Part shown: positions 1 through 6,897 of the stretch, in pieces
Numbering within the stretch: the stretch's first letter is position 1
How the letters are laid out: every line of letters begins with the position of its first letter
Assembly: GCA_029979325.1 (NCBI GenBank)
Contig: JAPOHS010000048.1
Coordinates: 1 to 7,248 of the forward strand
Length of the DNA stretch: 7,248 nucleotides
Direction: 5' to 3'
From: Pseudomonadota bacterium
GTDB lineage: Bacteria; Pseudomonadota; Gammaproteobacteria; UBA11654
Program-made: the position numbers and the translations under genes
The notes under the pieces: model-generated
The model's input: the letters and a program-made list of their open reading frames with translations, nothing else
Told to the model about the DNA's origin: nothing
Databases searched by the model: none

Positions 1-633
1 GAGAATGATGTATTTGATCCGAACGGTGGCTCTGATGAAATAGATGGCAAGGACGGTGTTGATACTGTACTGATTTTTGATAAGAGAGATAATTATGAAA
101 TCACTATTGCTGATGGAGTTGTAACAATCAAAGCTCTCAGTTCAGCTTCAAATACTTATTTGGGTGAGACAATTACTTTAACGAATATTGAAACCATCAT
201 TTTTACAGATCAAACGGTCCAGGTTTCAGATCTAACGAGCAGTTCACTCACTGGAAAGCTTATTGACCAAACGGACGATGACGAAAATGATTTTGATACA
301 GAACCCGGTAATTCTGATGATGATAACGGTTTAATAACTCTTCCTGATGATCAGTGGGTGAGTGGTTTTGAACTCTCTATGATCGATTTACCTATAAATG
401 CTGATGATATTAAAGCTGATCTGAGTATGCTTTCTTTCGATTCAGTGGATGATCTTATCTTGACTGAAGACACCATGGAACTCAATTTTGATGTCTTCTC
501 TGATGATGAAGAACTGATTATAAGCATGGTTAAACCGGTTCTAGAATCATATATGAATACTGAATCATTGATTCCAATGGAAAATACAAATGATCAAGCT
601 ATTTGGGAAGATTGGAACTATCAATCGATATAG
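1..633 (+). CDS. RTX-like type I secreted protein, C-terminal fragment (5' end outside window)
   Basis: The reading frame is open from the first base to TAG at 631-633, so this is the last 210 residues of a longer protein. Residues 9-26 (around GGSDEIDGKDGVDTV) look like a degenerate, calcium-binding RTX-type turn. They lead into a beta-rich stretch (DNYEI at 30-34, TLTNIETIIFTD at 59-70) typical of the region after RTX repeats, where the pattern is usually D-T-V-x-F ... Y-x-I ... L-x-N-I-E-x-I-x-F-x-D. After that comes a very acidic tail: residues 92-108 have 10 Asp/Glu in 17, and residues 87-210 have about 35 acidic residues against only two lysines and no Arg or His. This fits a secreted protein with an uncleaved C-terminal type I signal. 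The TolC, ABC and HlyD genes directly downstream make it their probable cargo. Whether it is an adhesin, an enzyme or a surface-layer protein cannot be told, because the N-terminal part is missing. An internal TTG at 160 lies inside the open frame and is not a credible start. Confidence 0.8.
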   Translation, partial: ENDVFDPNGGSDEIDGKDGVDTVLIFDKRDNYEITIADGVVTIKALSSASNTYLGETITLTNIETIIFTDQTVQVSDLTSSSLTGKLIDQTDDDENDFDTEPGNSDDDNGLITLPDDQWVSGFELSMIDLPINADDIKADLSMLSFDSVDDLILTEDTMELNFDVFSDDEELIISMVKPVLESYMNTESLIPMENTNDQAIWEDWNYQSI

Positions 634-704
634 CCCAATAGTTTTATTTCATTATCAAAAATGTCGACAATAGCACTTTTCTTTTTTTGTATTAGAATGC
701 AGTG

Positions 705-2093
705 ATGGGTATTTTCAAGAAAGAACACAAAAGTCTTCTTTTGACTTGGTTATTTAGCCTAGCTTTCTTCATCACTCCTTTATATATTCAAGCTCAAGAT
801 GATTCTGGGAGTGAATCAATAAAGCCTGAAATGCTTATGGATGTGAACACATCAAAAGATTTCTTCAAGTCTTTACAGATATCAGTCATCGAGCATCCAA
901 TTTTTCTCTCCTCAGAAGCAAATCTTGCACAAAGCAAAGAGGTGCTGAATATTGCAAAAGCACCTAGAAGGCCTCAAGTTTCATTGTTTGGCTCGACAAC
1001 AAACAGAATGCAAAGCAGTTATGACGATAGATTTAGTTTTTTTGAAAGTTCACCCATTAAAGATCGAACTTCAACAGGAATATTGATAGAACAACTATTG
1101 TTTGATTTCTTTTCTACCAAGTATCAAATCAATGAGGCTAGAAATAACTTGCTCGCAGAAGAAGTGGTTCAAGAACAAAAAATCAACAGCTTACTTTTAA
1201 AGATGATCACATCATGCTTGGATACAGCATCCTATGATATCTTGAAAGATCTACTCAGGGACTCAGTTAGAAGACATACAGAAATCACTGAAAAAATAAG
1301 AATCAGAGTAGAAAGTGGAAGAGCGCCTACAAGAGAGCTATCAAGAGCAAATGCACGCCTGGCAGAGGCAGAAGCAAAATTACTCAGAATTGAGCTTAAT
1401 TACGATTCAGCAAAAGCAGAATTCATGCAATTGATGCCAAATATTAAAGCATGCAGTCAAATGATTGATCTTGATCAATCTGATTTATCAATGGACGAAA
1501 ATCAAGTTATCGAAATGGCCATCAATTCAAACCTCAACATCAAAGAAGTTGACTTAAGAATCAAAGCAGCAAAAGAAAATGTTTCAAAGCAGCGATCGAA
1601 TTTTTGGCCAAGGCTAAACCTCACATTGCAAGGCGATCTTTATAATCCAGAATATTACATGACAAAGAAATTGGAAGAGCATGACATCTATCTGGGAATC
1701 CAATTTCAAACCGAACTCTATACTGGTGGCAGAAAGAATTCTCAATTGAGGATTGCGAAGGAACAACTGAATCAACTCTCGTATGATCGTTCAACACTTG
1801 CCAAAGACATCACTTCCAATATTGAATCATTGCTTTCAGAATTGAAAAATGCTGACAACAGAGTGAAAGCATATGAAAGCGCTTTCAATGCAAATAATAA
1901 AAGCAGAGACAATCTTAATTTGCAGTTTGAAACTTCCAATGTTTCACTTCTCGAGTTGCTGCAAGCAGAGAGAGACTTAATCGAATCGGCTGAAAACATG
2001 GTTTTTAATCAAAGATCGGTGATTCTTTCCGGATACACTCAGAAAGCAATTTTGGGACAACTGAAGAGCTATGTTGAAAACTCTAGTAAGTAA
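705..2093 (+). CDS. TolC-family outer-membrane channel of a type I secretion system
   Basis: This is the predicted outer-membrane exit duct for the RTX-like protein, 462 residues long and normal for the family. Residues 1-30 form a signal peptide (basic KKEHK, hydrophobic LLLTWLFSLAFFITPLYI, probable cleavage after IQA). The TolC internal duplication is visible. RPQVSLFGS (near 89-97) is matched by WPRLNLTLQGD (301-311). A helical segment with VESGRAPTRELSRANARLAEAEAKL-type sequence (about 202-227) is matched by FETSNVSLLELLQAERDLIESAENM-type sequence (about 408-432). LFDFFSTKYQINEAR and LYTGGRKNSQL are the usual strand-to-helix joins of each half. The start is ambiguous: GTG at 702 is directly followed by ATG at 705, and I prefer ATG. 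No clear Shine-Dalgarno or hairpin is visible in the AT-rich gap after the RTX gene, which contains a T-run at 682-688. It could also serve other pumps, as TolC does, but its place in this cluster suggests a dedicated role. Confidence 0.9.
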   Translation: MGIFKKEHKSLLLTWLFSLAFFITPLYIQAQDDSGSESIKPEMLMDVNTSKDFFKSLQISVIEHPIFLSSEANLAQSKEVLNIAKAPRRPQVSLFGSTTNRMQSSYDDRFSFFESSPIKDRTSTGILIEQLLFDFFSTKYQINEARNNLLAEEVVQEQKINSLLLKMITSCLDTASYDILKDLLRDSVRRHTEITEKIRIRVESGRAPTRELSRANARLAEAEAKLLRIELNYDSAKAEFMQLMPNIKACSQMIDLDQSDLSMDENQVIEMAINSNLNIKEVDLRIKAAKENVSKQRSNFWPRLNLTLQGDLYNPEYYMTKKLEEHDIYLGIQFQTELYTGGRKNSQLRIAKEQLNQLSYDRSTLAKDITSNIESLLSELKNADNRVKAYESAFNANNKSRDNLNLQFETSNVSLLELLQAERDLIESAENMVFNQRSVILSGYTQKAILGQLKSYVENSSK

Positions 2094-2131
2094 TTTGTTC
2101 AAATAATTTTTCTAATCGATAAACTTTAATA

Positions 2132-3829
2132 ATGTCAAATAAGAATAAACATTGGTTCTGGGGATCGGTGCTGAATTTTAAATCCATCTTTTTTAGAATT
2201 GGACTCGCAGCAACAATGATCAACTTGCTCTCTGTTGCAAGCTCAATCTTTATTATGGTTGTATATGATAGAGTCATTCCTAATGCAGCATTCCCATCGC
2301 TCTATGCATTGACAGCTGGGATGGTAATCGTTTTGATATTTGACTTTATTCTGAAAAATATGAGGGCTTGGTTCATAGATCTGGCTGCACAGCAAATTGA
2401 TCTGAAGGTGGGTTACGACATTTACGAAAAAATATTGAAAGCACCATTGGATCAGGTATCAGGCTCTGTTGGTGGTCTTGCAAGTACCATCAAAGGATTT
2501 GATCATGTTAGAGAATTCTTTACCTCAGCCACATTGGCATTGGTTGTTGATCTGCCATTTGTGTTTTTATTTGTTTTCGTGATTTATCTGATCTCTGGGC
2601 CATTGGCAATTATTCCATTACTTGCAATACCATTTGTGATTGGAATTGGATTTCTTGTACAACCATTCATTGCAAAGCATGCTGAAAAGGCCATGGAGGT
2701 TGGTAAGGATAAACATGGATTAATGATAGAGAGTCTCACAGGGATTGAGGCAATTAAATCGACTGGATCTTCTAAACTCTTTCTGGATCGTTACAAAGAT
2801 TCGATTGAAGACGGATCAGAAGCGGGGCGAATGTCTAAAGTCTTATCACAATTGGCAACGAACTCAGCTTCTTCTGCTCAGTTGCTATGCCTGATATCAA
2901 TTGTATTCTATGGAACAATTTTGATTGATGAAGGCATTGTTTCAATGGGTGCAATGGTTGCAGCAGTTCTGCTCTCCTCAAGGGCAATAGCACCACTGGC
3001 ATTGATAGCAAACTTATTTGGGAGGCTGAATAGCACCAAAACTGCATATCGTGAACTGGATATGTTGATGAATCAATTGAATGATGATGAATCAAGCTCA
3101 TCCGGATTGAAAATAGATGCACTTGGTGAACTCCGTTGTTCAAGAGTTGGATTCACATATCCCAATAATACCATCCCGAGTTTGATCGAGTTCAATGCAT
3201 CAATAAGACCGGGTGAAAAGATTGCCATCATGGGAAGGAATGGGTCTGGTAAAACAACCCTGATGAAACTCTTATCTGGATTACTGATGCCTACTCAAGG
3301 AGTGATCACCTTTGATAACCTGGCAACGAGTGAAATACATCCCTCAATTTTTCATTCAAAAATAAGCGTGATCCTACAAGAAACAAATCTTTTCGCTGGC
3401 AGTATTCGTGAAAACATTTTAATGGCTAGGGATGGGATCGATGAATCTTTGATTAAATCGGCAATGGAGTGCAGTGGAGTGAGTAGCTTCATATCTCGGA
3501 TACCAGGTGGTCTCGATGCAATATTAGCTGATAGAGGGCTGTCTCTATCCACAGGACAAAGACAAGCAATTTCCATTGCAAGAGCCTTGGTCAATGATCC
3601 AGATTTACTCATAATGGATGAGCCCACAGCATCATTGGACCTCAATGCAGAACAAACGTTCGTAAAGAAACTCAGTCCATTAATAGAAAATAAGACCCTG
3701 ATCACAGTAACCCATAGATTACCGCTGCTTGAATTGGTCGAGAGAATCATTGTAATCGCGGATGGTAAAGTAGCATTAGATGGACCTAGAGATGATATCT
3801 TGGAGCAATTAAAGGCTAAAAAATCATGA
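2132..3829 (+). CDS. Type I secretion ABC transporter (permease fused to ATPase), without N-terminal peptidase-like domain
   Basis: This inner-membrane exporter half-transporter (565 residues, probably a homodimer) would power export of the RTX-like protein. Six hydrophobic segments fall at about 24-46, 58-76, 132-152, 154-177, 248-267 and 271-295. The nucleotide-binding domain follows from about 330. It has aromatic A-loop Y343, Walker A GRNGSGKT at 368-375, Q-loop Q416, signature LSTGQ at 472-476, Walker B LLIMDEP at 492-498 with catalytic E497, and switch H528, so it should be an active ATPase. The signature has Thr where LSGGQ has Gly. The membrane part (VVYDRVIPNAAFPSLYAL, FDFILKN, REFFTSATLALVVDLPF) resembles LapB-type exporters from memory. 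Those usually carry an extra C39-like N-terminal domain of about 150 residues, and none is present here. An in-frame TAA at 2120-2122 rules out a longer start. The size matches PrtD-type exporters. No Shine-Dalgarno is obvious. The gene ends inside the start codon of the adaptor gene. Confidence 0.93.
   Translation: MSNKNKHWFWGSVLNFKSIFFRIGLAATMINLLSVASSIFIMVVYDRVIPNAAFPSLYALTAGMVIVLIFDFILKNMRAWFIDLAAQQIDLKVGYDIYEKILKAPLDQVSGSVGGLASTIKGFDHVREFFTSATLALVVDLPFVFLFVFVIYLISGPLAIIPLLAIPFVIGIGFLVQPFIAKHAEKAMEVGKDKHGLMIESLTGIEAIKSTGSSKLFLDRYKDSIEDGSEAGRMSKVLSQLATNSASSAQLLCLISIVFYGTILIDEGIVSMGAMVAAVLLSSRAIAPLALIANLFGRLNSTKTAYRELDMLMNQLNDDESSSSGLKIDALGELRCSRVGFTYPNNTIPSLIEFNASIRPGEKIAIMGRNGSGKTTLMKLLSGLLMPTQGVITFDNLATSEIHPSIFHSKISVILQETNLFAGSIRENILMARDGIDESLIKSAMECSGVSSFISRIPGGLDAILADRGLSLSTGQRQAISIARALVNDPDLLIMDEPTASLDLNAEQTFVKKLSPLIENKTLITVTHRLPLLELVERIIVIADGKVALDGPRDDILEQLKAKKS
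3826..3829 (+). other. ATGA start-stop overlap between ABC transporter and adaptor genes
   Basis: The ATG of the adaptor (3826-3828) overlaps the TGA of the transporter (3827-3829). This arrangement usually means translational coupling and supports a fixed ratio of the two inner-membrane partners. It is read directly from the sequence; the coupling is inferred. Confidence 0.9.
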
Positions 3830-4755
3830 AAGAATATTCAAAAGCAGTGAGAAAAGCAGACATCATTCTTTATACGATTTTGATATTTTGGGTATCGATA
3901 TCAATCTGGGCTTCCTTTGCTTCACTGGAAGAAGTCACATCTGGGCAAGGCAGAATCATTGCCTCATCAAAAATACAAATCATTCAAAATTTAGAAGGTG
4001 GCATCATTGATGAAATATATGTTAAATCTGGTGACATCGTTTCAAAAGATGAAGCATTAATTCAACTGAGTACCACTCGCTTTGTCTCTGAGCTCTCTGC
4101 TCTAGAAAAGGAGAAAACTGCAGCAAAGAAAAATTTAAGTCTATTGAATGAGGAAAAAGAAATTCTCTCTCCGTTGGTTGACCAAGGTGTCGAGTCTCGG
4201 ATGGAATTAATAAGACTCGAGCAGAGAATTTCCGACGCAGAAGCTCAGCTTTTAAAAACACAAGAAATGGAACCTATACTGAATGATCGATTACAGCGCT
4301 CAACCGTCAAAGCTCCAATGGATGGAATCGTAAACAGGGTGCTCGTGACAACCACTGGCGGTGTTGTGCAATCTGGAGAGCCATTGGCAGAGATTGTACC
4401 CATTGAAGAGGAATTCTTAATTGAGGTGGAAGTGAGCCCCAAAGACATTGCCTATGTTTTGAAAGGTCAAGAAGCCATTATAAAGCTCACAGCTTTTGAT
4501 TTTGCAAAATTTGGCTCTATGACCGGAACAGTGATTAATGTGGGTGCAGATTCAATTCAGAAGGAAGATGGGAGCATTTGGTATATTTGTGAAATCGCAG
4601 TGGATAAATCCGCATCAACATCACTGGGAAAAACAGTGAATATTCTTCCCGGGATGATTGCTCAGGTTGATATCATCAGCGGTGAAAAAACTGTAATGGA
4701 GTATCTACTTCAACCTGTAACAAAAATTGCGAATGAAGCTTTTAGAGAAAGGTAA
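3826..4755 (+). CDS. HlyD-family periplasmic adaptor (membrane fusion protein) with short coiled-coil hairpin
   Basis: This adaptor would join the ABC transporter to the TolC channel. Residues 12-32 are a single inner-membrane anchor. A first lipoyl half-motif lies at about 48-82 (NLEGGIIDEIYVKSGDIV), then a charged helical hairpin at about 86-160, the second lipoyl half at 161-192 (VKAPMDGIVNRVLV, GGVVQSGEPLAEIVP), and beta-barrel sequence at 195-285. The HlyD C-terminal signature LPGMIAQVDIISGEKTV at 274-290 is followed by MEYLLQPV, so the protein is complete at both ends. At 309 residues it is shorter than the roughly 390-480 usual for HlyD/LapC-type adaptors. The loss is in the hairpin, about 75 residues, whose turn is near PLVDQGVESRMEL (116-128). 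Translation is probably coupled to the transporter gene through the ATGA overlap; only a weak AAAGG at 3811-3815 could act as ribosome binding site. It is the last gene of the secretion locus and converges on the minus-strand cluster. Confidence 0.92.
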   Translation: MKEYSKAVRKADIILYTILIFWVSISIWASFASLEEVTSGQGRIIASSKIQIIQNLEGGIIDEIYVKSGDIVSKDEALIQLSTTRFVSELSALEKEKTAAKKNLSLLNEEKEILSPLVDQGVESRMELIRLEQRISDAEAQLLKTQEMEPILNDRLQRSTVKAPMDGIVNRVLVTTTGGVVQSGEPLAEIVPIEEEFLIEVEVSPKDIAYVLKGQEAIIKLTAFDFAKFGSMTGTVINVGADSIQKEDGSIWYICEIAVDKSASTSLGKTVNILPGMIAQVDIISGEKTVMEYLLQPVTKIANEAFRER

Positions 4756-4761
4756 TTTAAA

Positions 4762-5142
4762 TCAATGATTGTGTTTGTCATGAAGATCTTTCTCAATGTC
4801 TTCATGATCGCCAACCATAATATGTTTTTCGCTCTTGGTGAAATATTTCTCTAAAAAAGGTATCAATAATAAAGGCAAAAGCCCGCCTAAAACGATGCCC
4901 AATGTTCTTGCCCGCATAGAAGGGTCAACCAATGCTGCAACCAGATCAGCAATGACATGGGCCAAAGATGCGCCAATGATCCCAGAGATGTATCCTTTGG
5001 ATGTCAGTTTGAGTAATCGGTTGATGCTCCATCCAGTATAAAATCCTATCAATACTAGGCTTACATGAACAATACCAAAGACAAAGCCTGGAAGAATTTT
5101 TCCATCAATAATCAGACCGATATTGTCAAACAATGCTTCCAT
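4762..5142 (-). CDS. Small membrane protein of unknown function with acidic, His-containing C-terminal tail
   Basis: I do not recognise this 126-residue protein. It shows three likely membrane helices at about 18-38 (GFVFGIVHVSLVLIGFYTGW), 50-72 and 80-99 (LGIVLGGLLPLLLIPFL). The second helix contains polar residues in hydrophobic surroundings (H62 and D66 in SLAHVIADLVAALVD), and a basic loop with SMRART follows. The last 25 residues are soluble and acidic, ending in HEDIEKDLHDKHNH with four histidines between 113 and 126. There is no signal peptide cleavage site or known catalytic motif. The start is supported by GAGGA seven bases upstream. The gene begins 14 bases after the stop of the DUF885 peptidase gene, so the two are probably co-transcribed with pgsA. 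The helix spacing and good ribosome binding site make it a real gene; the function is open. A role as a small transporter or as an accessory to the neighbouring peptidase would be guesswork. Confidence 0.8.
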   Translation of the reverse strand: MEALFDNIGLIIDGKILPGFVFGIVHVSLVLIGFYTGWSINRLLKLTSKGYISGIIGASLAHVIADLVAALVDPSMRARTLGIVLGGLLPLLLIPFLEKYFTKSEKHIMVGDHEDIEKDLHDKHNH

Positions 5143-5149
5143 TCGTAAA

Positions 5150-5154
5150 TCCTC
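5150..5154 (-). promoter_or_regulatory. Ribosome binding site of the small membrane protein gene
   Basis: On the minus strand the sequence reads GAGGA, then seven bases, then ATG at 5142-5140. It sits in the 14-base gap after the DUF885 gene and fixes the start of the downstream gene. Confidence 0.75.
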
Positions 5155-5156
5155 GT

Positions 5157-6896
5157 TTACAAATTTTGATTAATGTAATCGTTTACTTTCTCTTCTAAAA
5201 CATCCAATGGAAGAGCCCCCTCGCCCAAAATAACATGGTGGAATTCTTTGATGTCAAATTTTTCACCAAGTGATTCTTTTGATTTTTGTTTTAACTCCAT
5301 GATTTTCAGTTGACCTATCTTATAGGCCAGAGCTTGTCCTGGCATAATGAGGTATCGATCCACCTCATTCACAATATCTTGTTCAGTTTTTGCTGCATTT
5401 TCTTTGAAAAAATCAATTGCTTGTTCCCTACTCCAGCCCTTGTAATGCATCCCTGTATCAACAACCAACCTGATGGCTCTCCACATGTCATATGTCAAGG
5501 CTCCGAATTCAGAATATGGGTCTTGATAAAGGCCCATATCATAACCCAGACTTTCACTGTAAAGGCCCCAGCCTTCAACATAAGCAGTGTAGCCAGAATA
5601 TTTCCTAAAATTAGGAATATTCTCTATCTCCATAGCAAGTGCAATTTGTAGATGATGTCCAGGAACGGCTTCATGAACAGATAGCACCTCTATTTCATAT
5701 TTAGGTCGAACCTCTGGTTTATAAAGATTGACATAGTAATAACCTGCTCGAGACCCATCTGCTGAGGGCCTCATATAATAGGCGGTTGTGGTGTCTGGTG
5801 CTGATTCTTCTGGGATCGGTCTAATGCCATATGGCATTCTTGGTAAAACTTTAAACAGTGGCACAATCTTCGGATCGAGTTCTTTAGATGTTGCCAAATA
5901 AGCTTGGAGGAGTTCTTCACTGGTTTCATAATAGAACTGAGGATCCGTTCTCAAAAAATTTAAAAACTCATCAAAGGTTCCCTCCCAACCAACTCTCTCA
6001 ATGATTTTATTCATTTCAGAGCGAATTCTTTTAACCTCAGATAAGCCAATTTGGTGTATCTCCTCAGGTGTTAACTCAGTCGATGTATGATACCGAGCCA
6101 AATTCTCATACCATGCATTCCCATTGGGTAAGTCAGCAACCCCAATCGAAGTTCTTGATGCAGGTAGGTATTCATTTACAAAAAAATCACTGAATTTTTG
6201 ATATGAAGGAATCACAGCTTCTGAGATGACCTGAATCGCTTTTTCTGTTATTTCTGATCGATCATCAATGGTTTCAGACATTTCCTCAAAAACATTAAAA
6301 AATGGACTATCAGTTGGTTCATCAACCAATTGCAGTTGTATTTGTCTTGCGACTCTCTCCATCAAGATTCTGGGAGCAGTAACGTTTCTCTCTACCCCAA
6401 GTCTTGCCAGTATGATGTGTTGCTCAATATAGTTTGGCAGTTTCTCAAGTCGAGCAATCCAGTCTGAATAGTCTTGCCTTGTCATGAATCCTAAGCTTTC
6501 TGCGGTTTCATGTTTGAGTTGAATCCCTCCTCTTTGTCCAAAAACAAGCAGATGGGAATCAAATTGTTGTCCCCTGACAGACCTCTCGTAGTTGTATAAA
6601 AATAATCTGTGATTGAGCTTATTCTCCTCACTGAGTTTTTGAGAGTCGATCTTCTTGATTTCTCTCAATACATCTCTGGTCTTTTTTTGCCTAATCCTTA
6701 AGGTCTCCTCAGAAAGGTCTGGCCAATCTTGGTTTGACGATTTATCACCCATGTATGAGGCATACAATGGATTTTCATCAATTGATCTTTGCCATTCTGA
6801 ATCAACAATCACAAGAAAGCGTCTGTCTTCATCAGACAATGAAAAAACATTGAATGAAATTAAAAATGTCAGTATTGAAACAACAAATCGATTCAT
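5157..6896 (-). CDS. DUF885-family secreted protein, putative zinc metallopeptidase
   Basis: The 579-residue product is full length for the DUF885 family (PF05960), whose bacterial members are mostly 550-620 residues and exported. Residues 1-19 form a signal peptide (MNRFVVSILTFLISFNVFS) with cleavage probable near FS-LSDED; there is no lipobox cysteine, so a periplasmic or secreted soluble protein is expected. The family hallmarks are all present: HEAVPGHH at 408-415 (candidate zinc ligands H408 and H414 or H415, candidate catalytic E409), EGWGLYSE at 441-448 (E441 or E448 a possible third ligand), VDTGMHYKGWS at 479-489 and RYLIMPGQALAYKIG at 514-528. The HExxPGHH motif is a spaced relative of the HExxH zinc signature, so a peptidase role is likely, but no substrate can be assigned from sequence. 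The ATG lies one base after the pgsA stop codon, and its ribosome binding site is inside the pgsA coding end. A small membrane-protein gene follows in the same direction. Confidence 0.93.
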   Translation of the reverse strand: MNRFVVSILTFLISFNVFSLSDEDRRFLVIVDSEWQRSIDENPLYASYMGDKSSNQDWPDLSEETLRIRQKKTRDVLREIKKIDSQKLSEENKLNHRLFLYNYERSVRGQQFDSHLLVFGQRGGIQLKHETAESLGFMTRQDYSDWIARLEKLPNYIEQHIILARLGVERNVTAPRILMERVARQIQLQLVDEPTDSPFFNVFEEMSETIDDRSEITEKAIQVISEAVIPSYQKFSDFFVNEYLPASRTSIGVADLPNGNAWYENLARYHTSTELTPEEIHQIGLSEVKRIRSEMNKIIERVGWEGTFDEFLNFLRTDPQFYYETSEELLQAYLATSKELDPKIVPLFKVLPRMPYGIRPIPEESAPDTTTAYYMRPSADGSRAGYYYVNLYKPEVRPKYEIEVLSVHEAVPGHHLQIALAMEIENIPNFRKYSGYTAYVEGWGLYSESLGYDMGLYQDPYSEFGALTYDMWRAIRLVVDTGMHYKGWSREQAIDFFKENAAKTEQDIVNEVDRYLIMPGQALAYKIGQLKIMELKQKSKESLGEKFDIKEFHHVILGEGALPLDVLEEKVNDYINQNL

Positions 6897-6897
6897 T

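Noticed and set aside
634..704. Possible promoter or terminator between the RTX gene and the tolC-like gene
   Set aside because: TCGACA at 664-669 and TATTAG at 690-695 are 20 bases apart, too far for a good sigma-70 promoter, and the T-run at 682-688 has no stem before it.
1458..1490. Palindrome-like TTGATC repeats
   Set aside because: They fall in the coding sequence of the TolC-like protein and are explained by Ile-Asp-Leu-Asp-Gln codons; there is no sign of an operator.
2835..3143. Open frame of about 100 codons on the minus strand
   Set aside because: It is fully antisense to the conserved membrane domain of the transporter and its protein has low-complexity, unnatural composition.
3352..3750. 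Open frame of 132 codons on the minus strand inside the ABC transporter gene
   Set aside because: It lies opposite the ATPase domain, whose Walker A, signature and Walker B motifs are all on the plus strand; the antisense translation shows no recognisable family.
4745..4794. Inverted repeat GAGAAAG/CTTTCTC as a bidirectional terminator
   Set aside because: The arms are 7 bases, AT-rich and separated by 36 bases, with no following T-run, so a stable terminator hairpin is unlikely.
5310..5651. Open frame of 113 codons on the plus strand
   Set aside because: It lies opposite the HEAVPGHH and EGWGLYSE-containing part of the DUF885 gene and is explained as a shadow.
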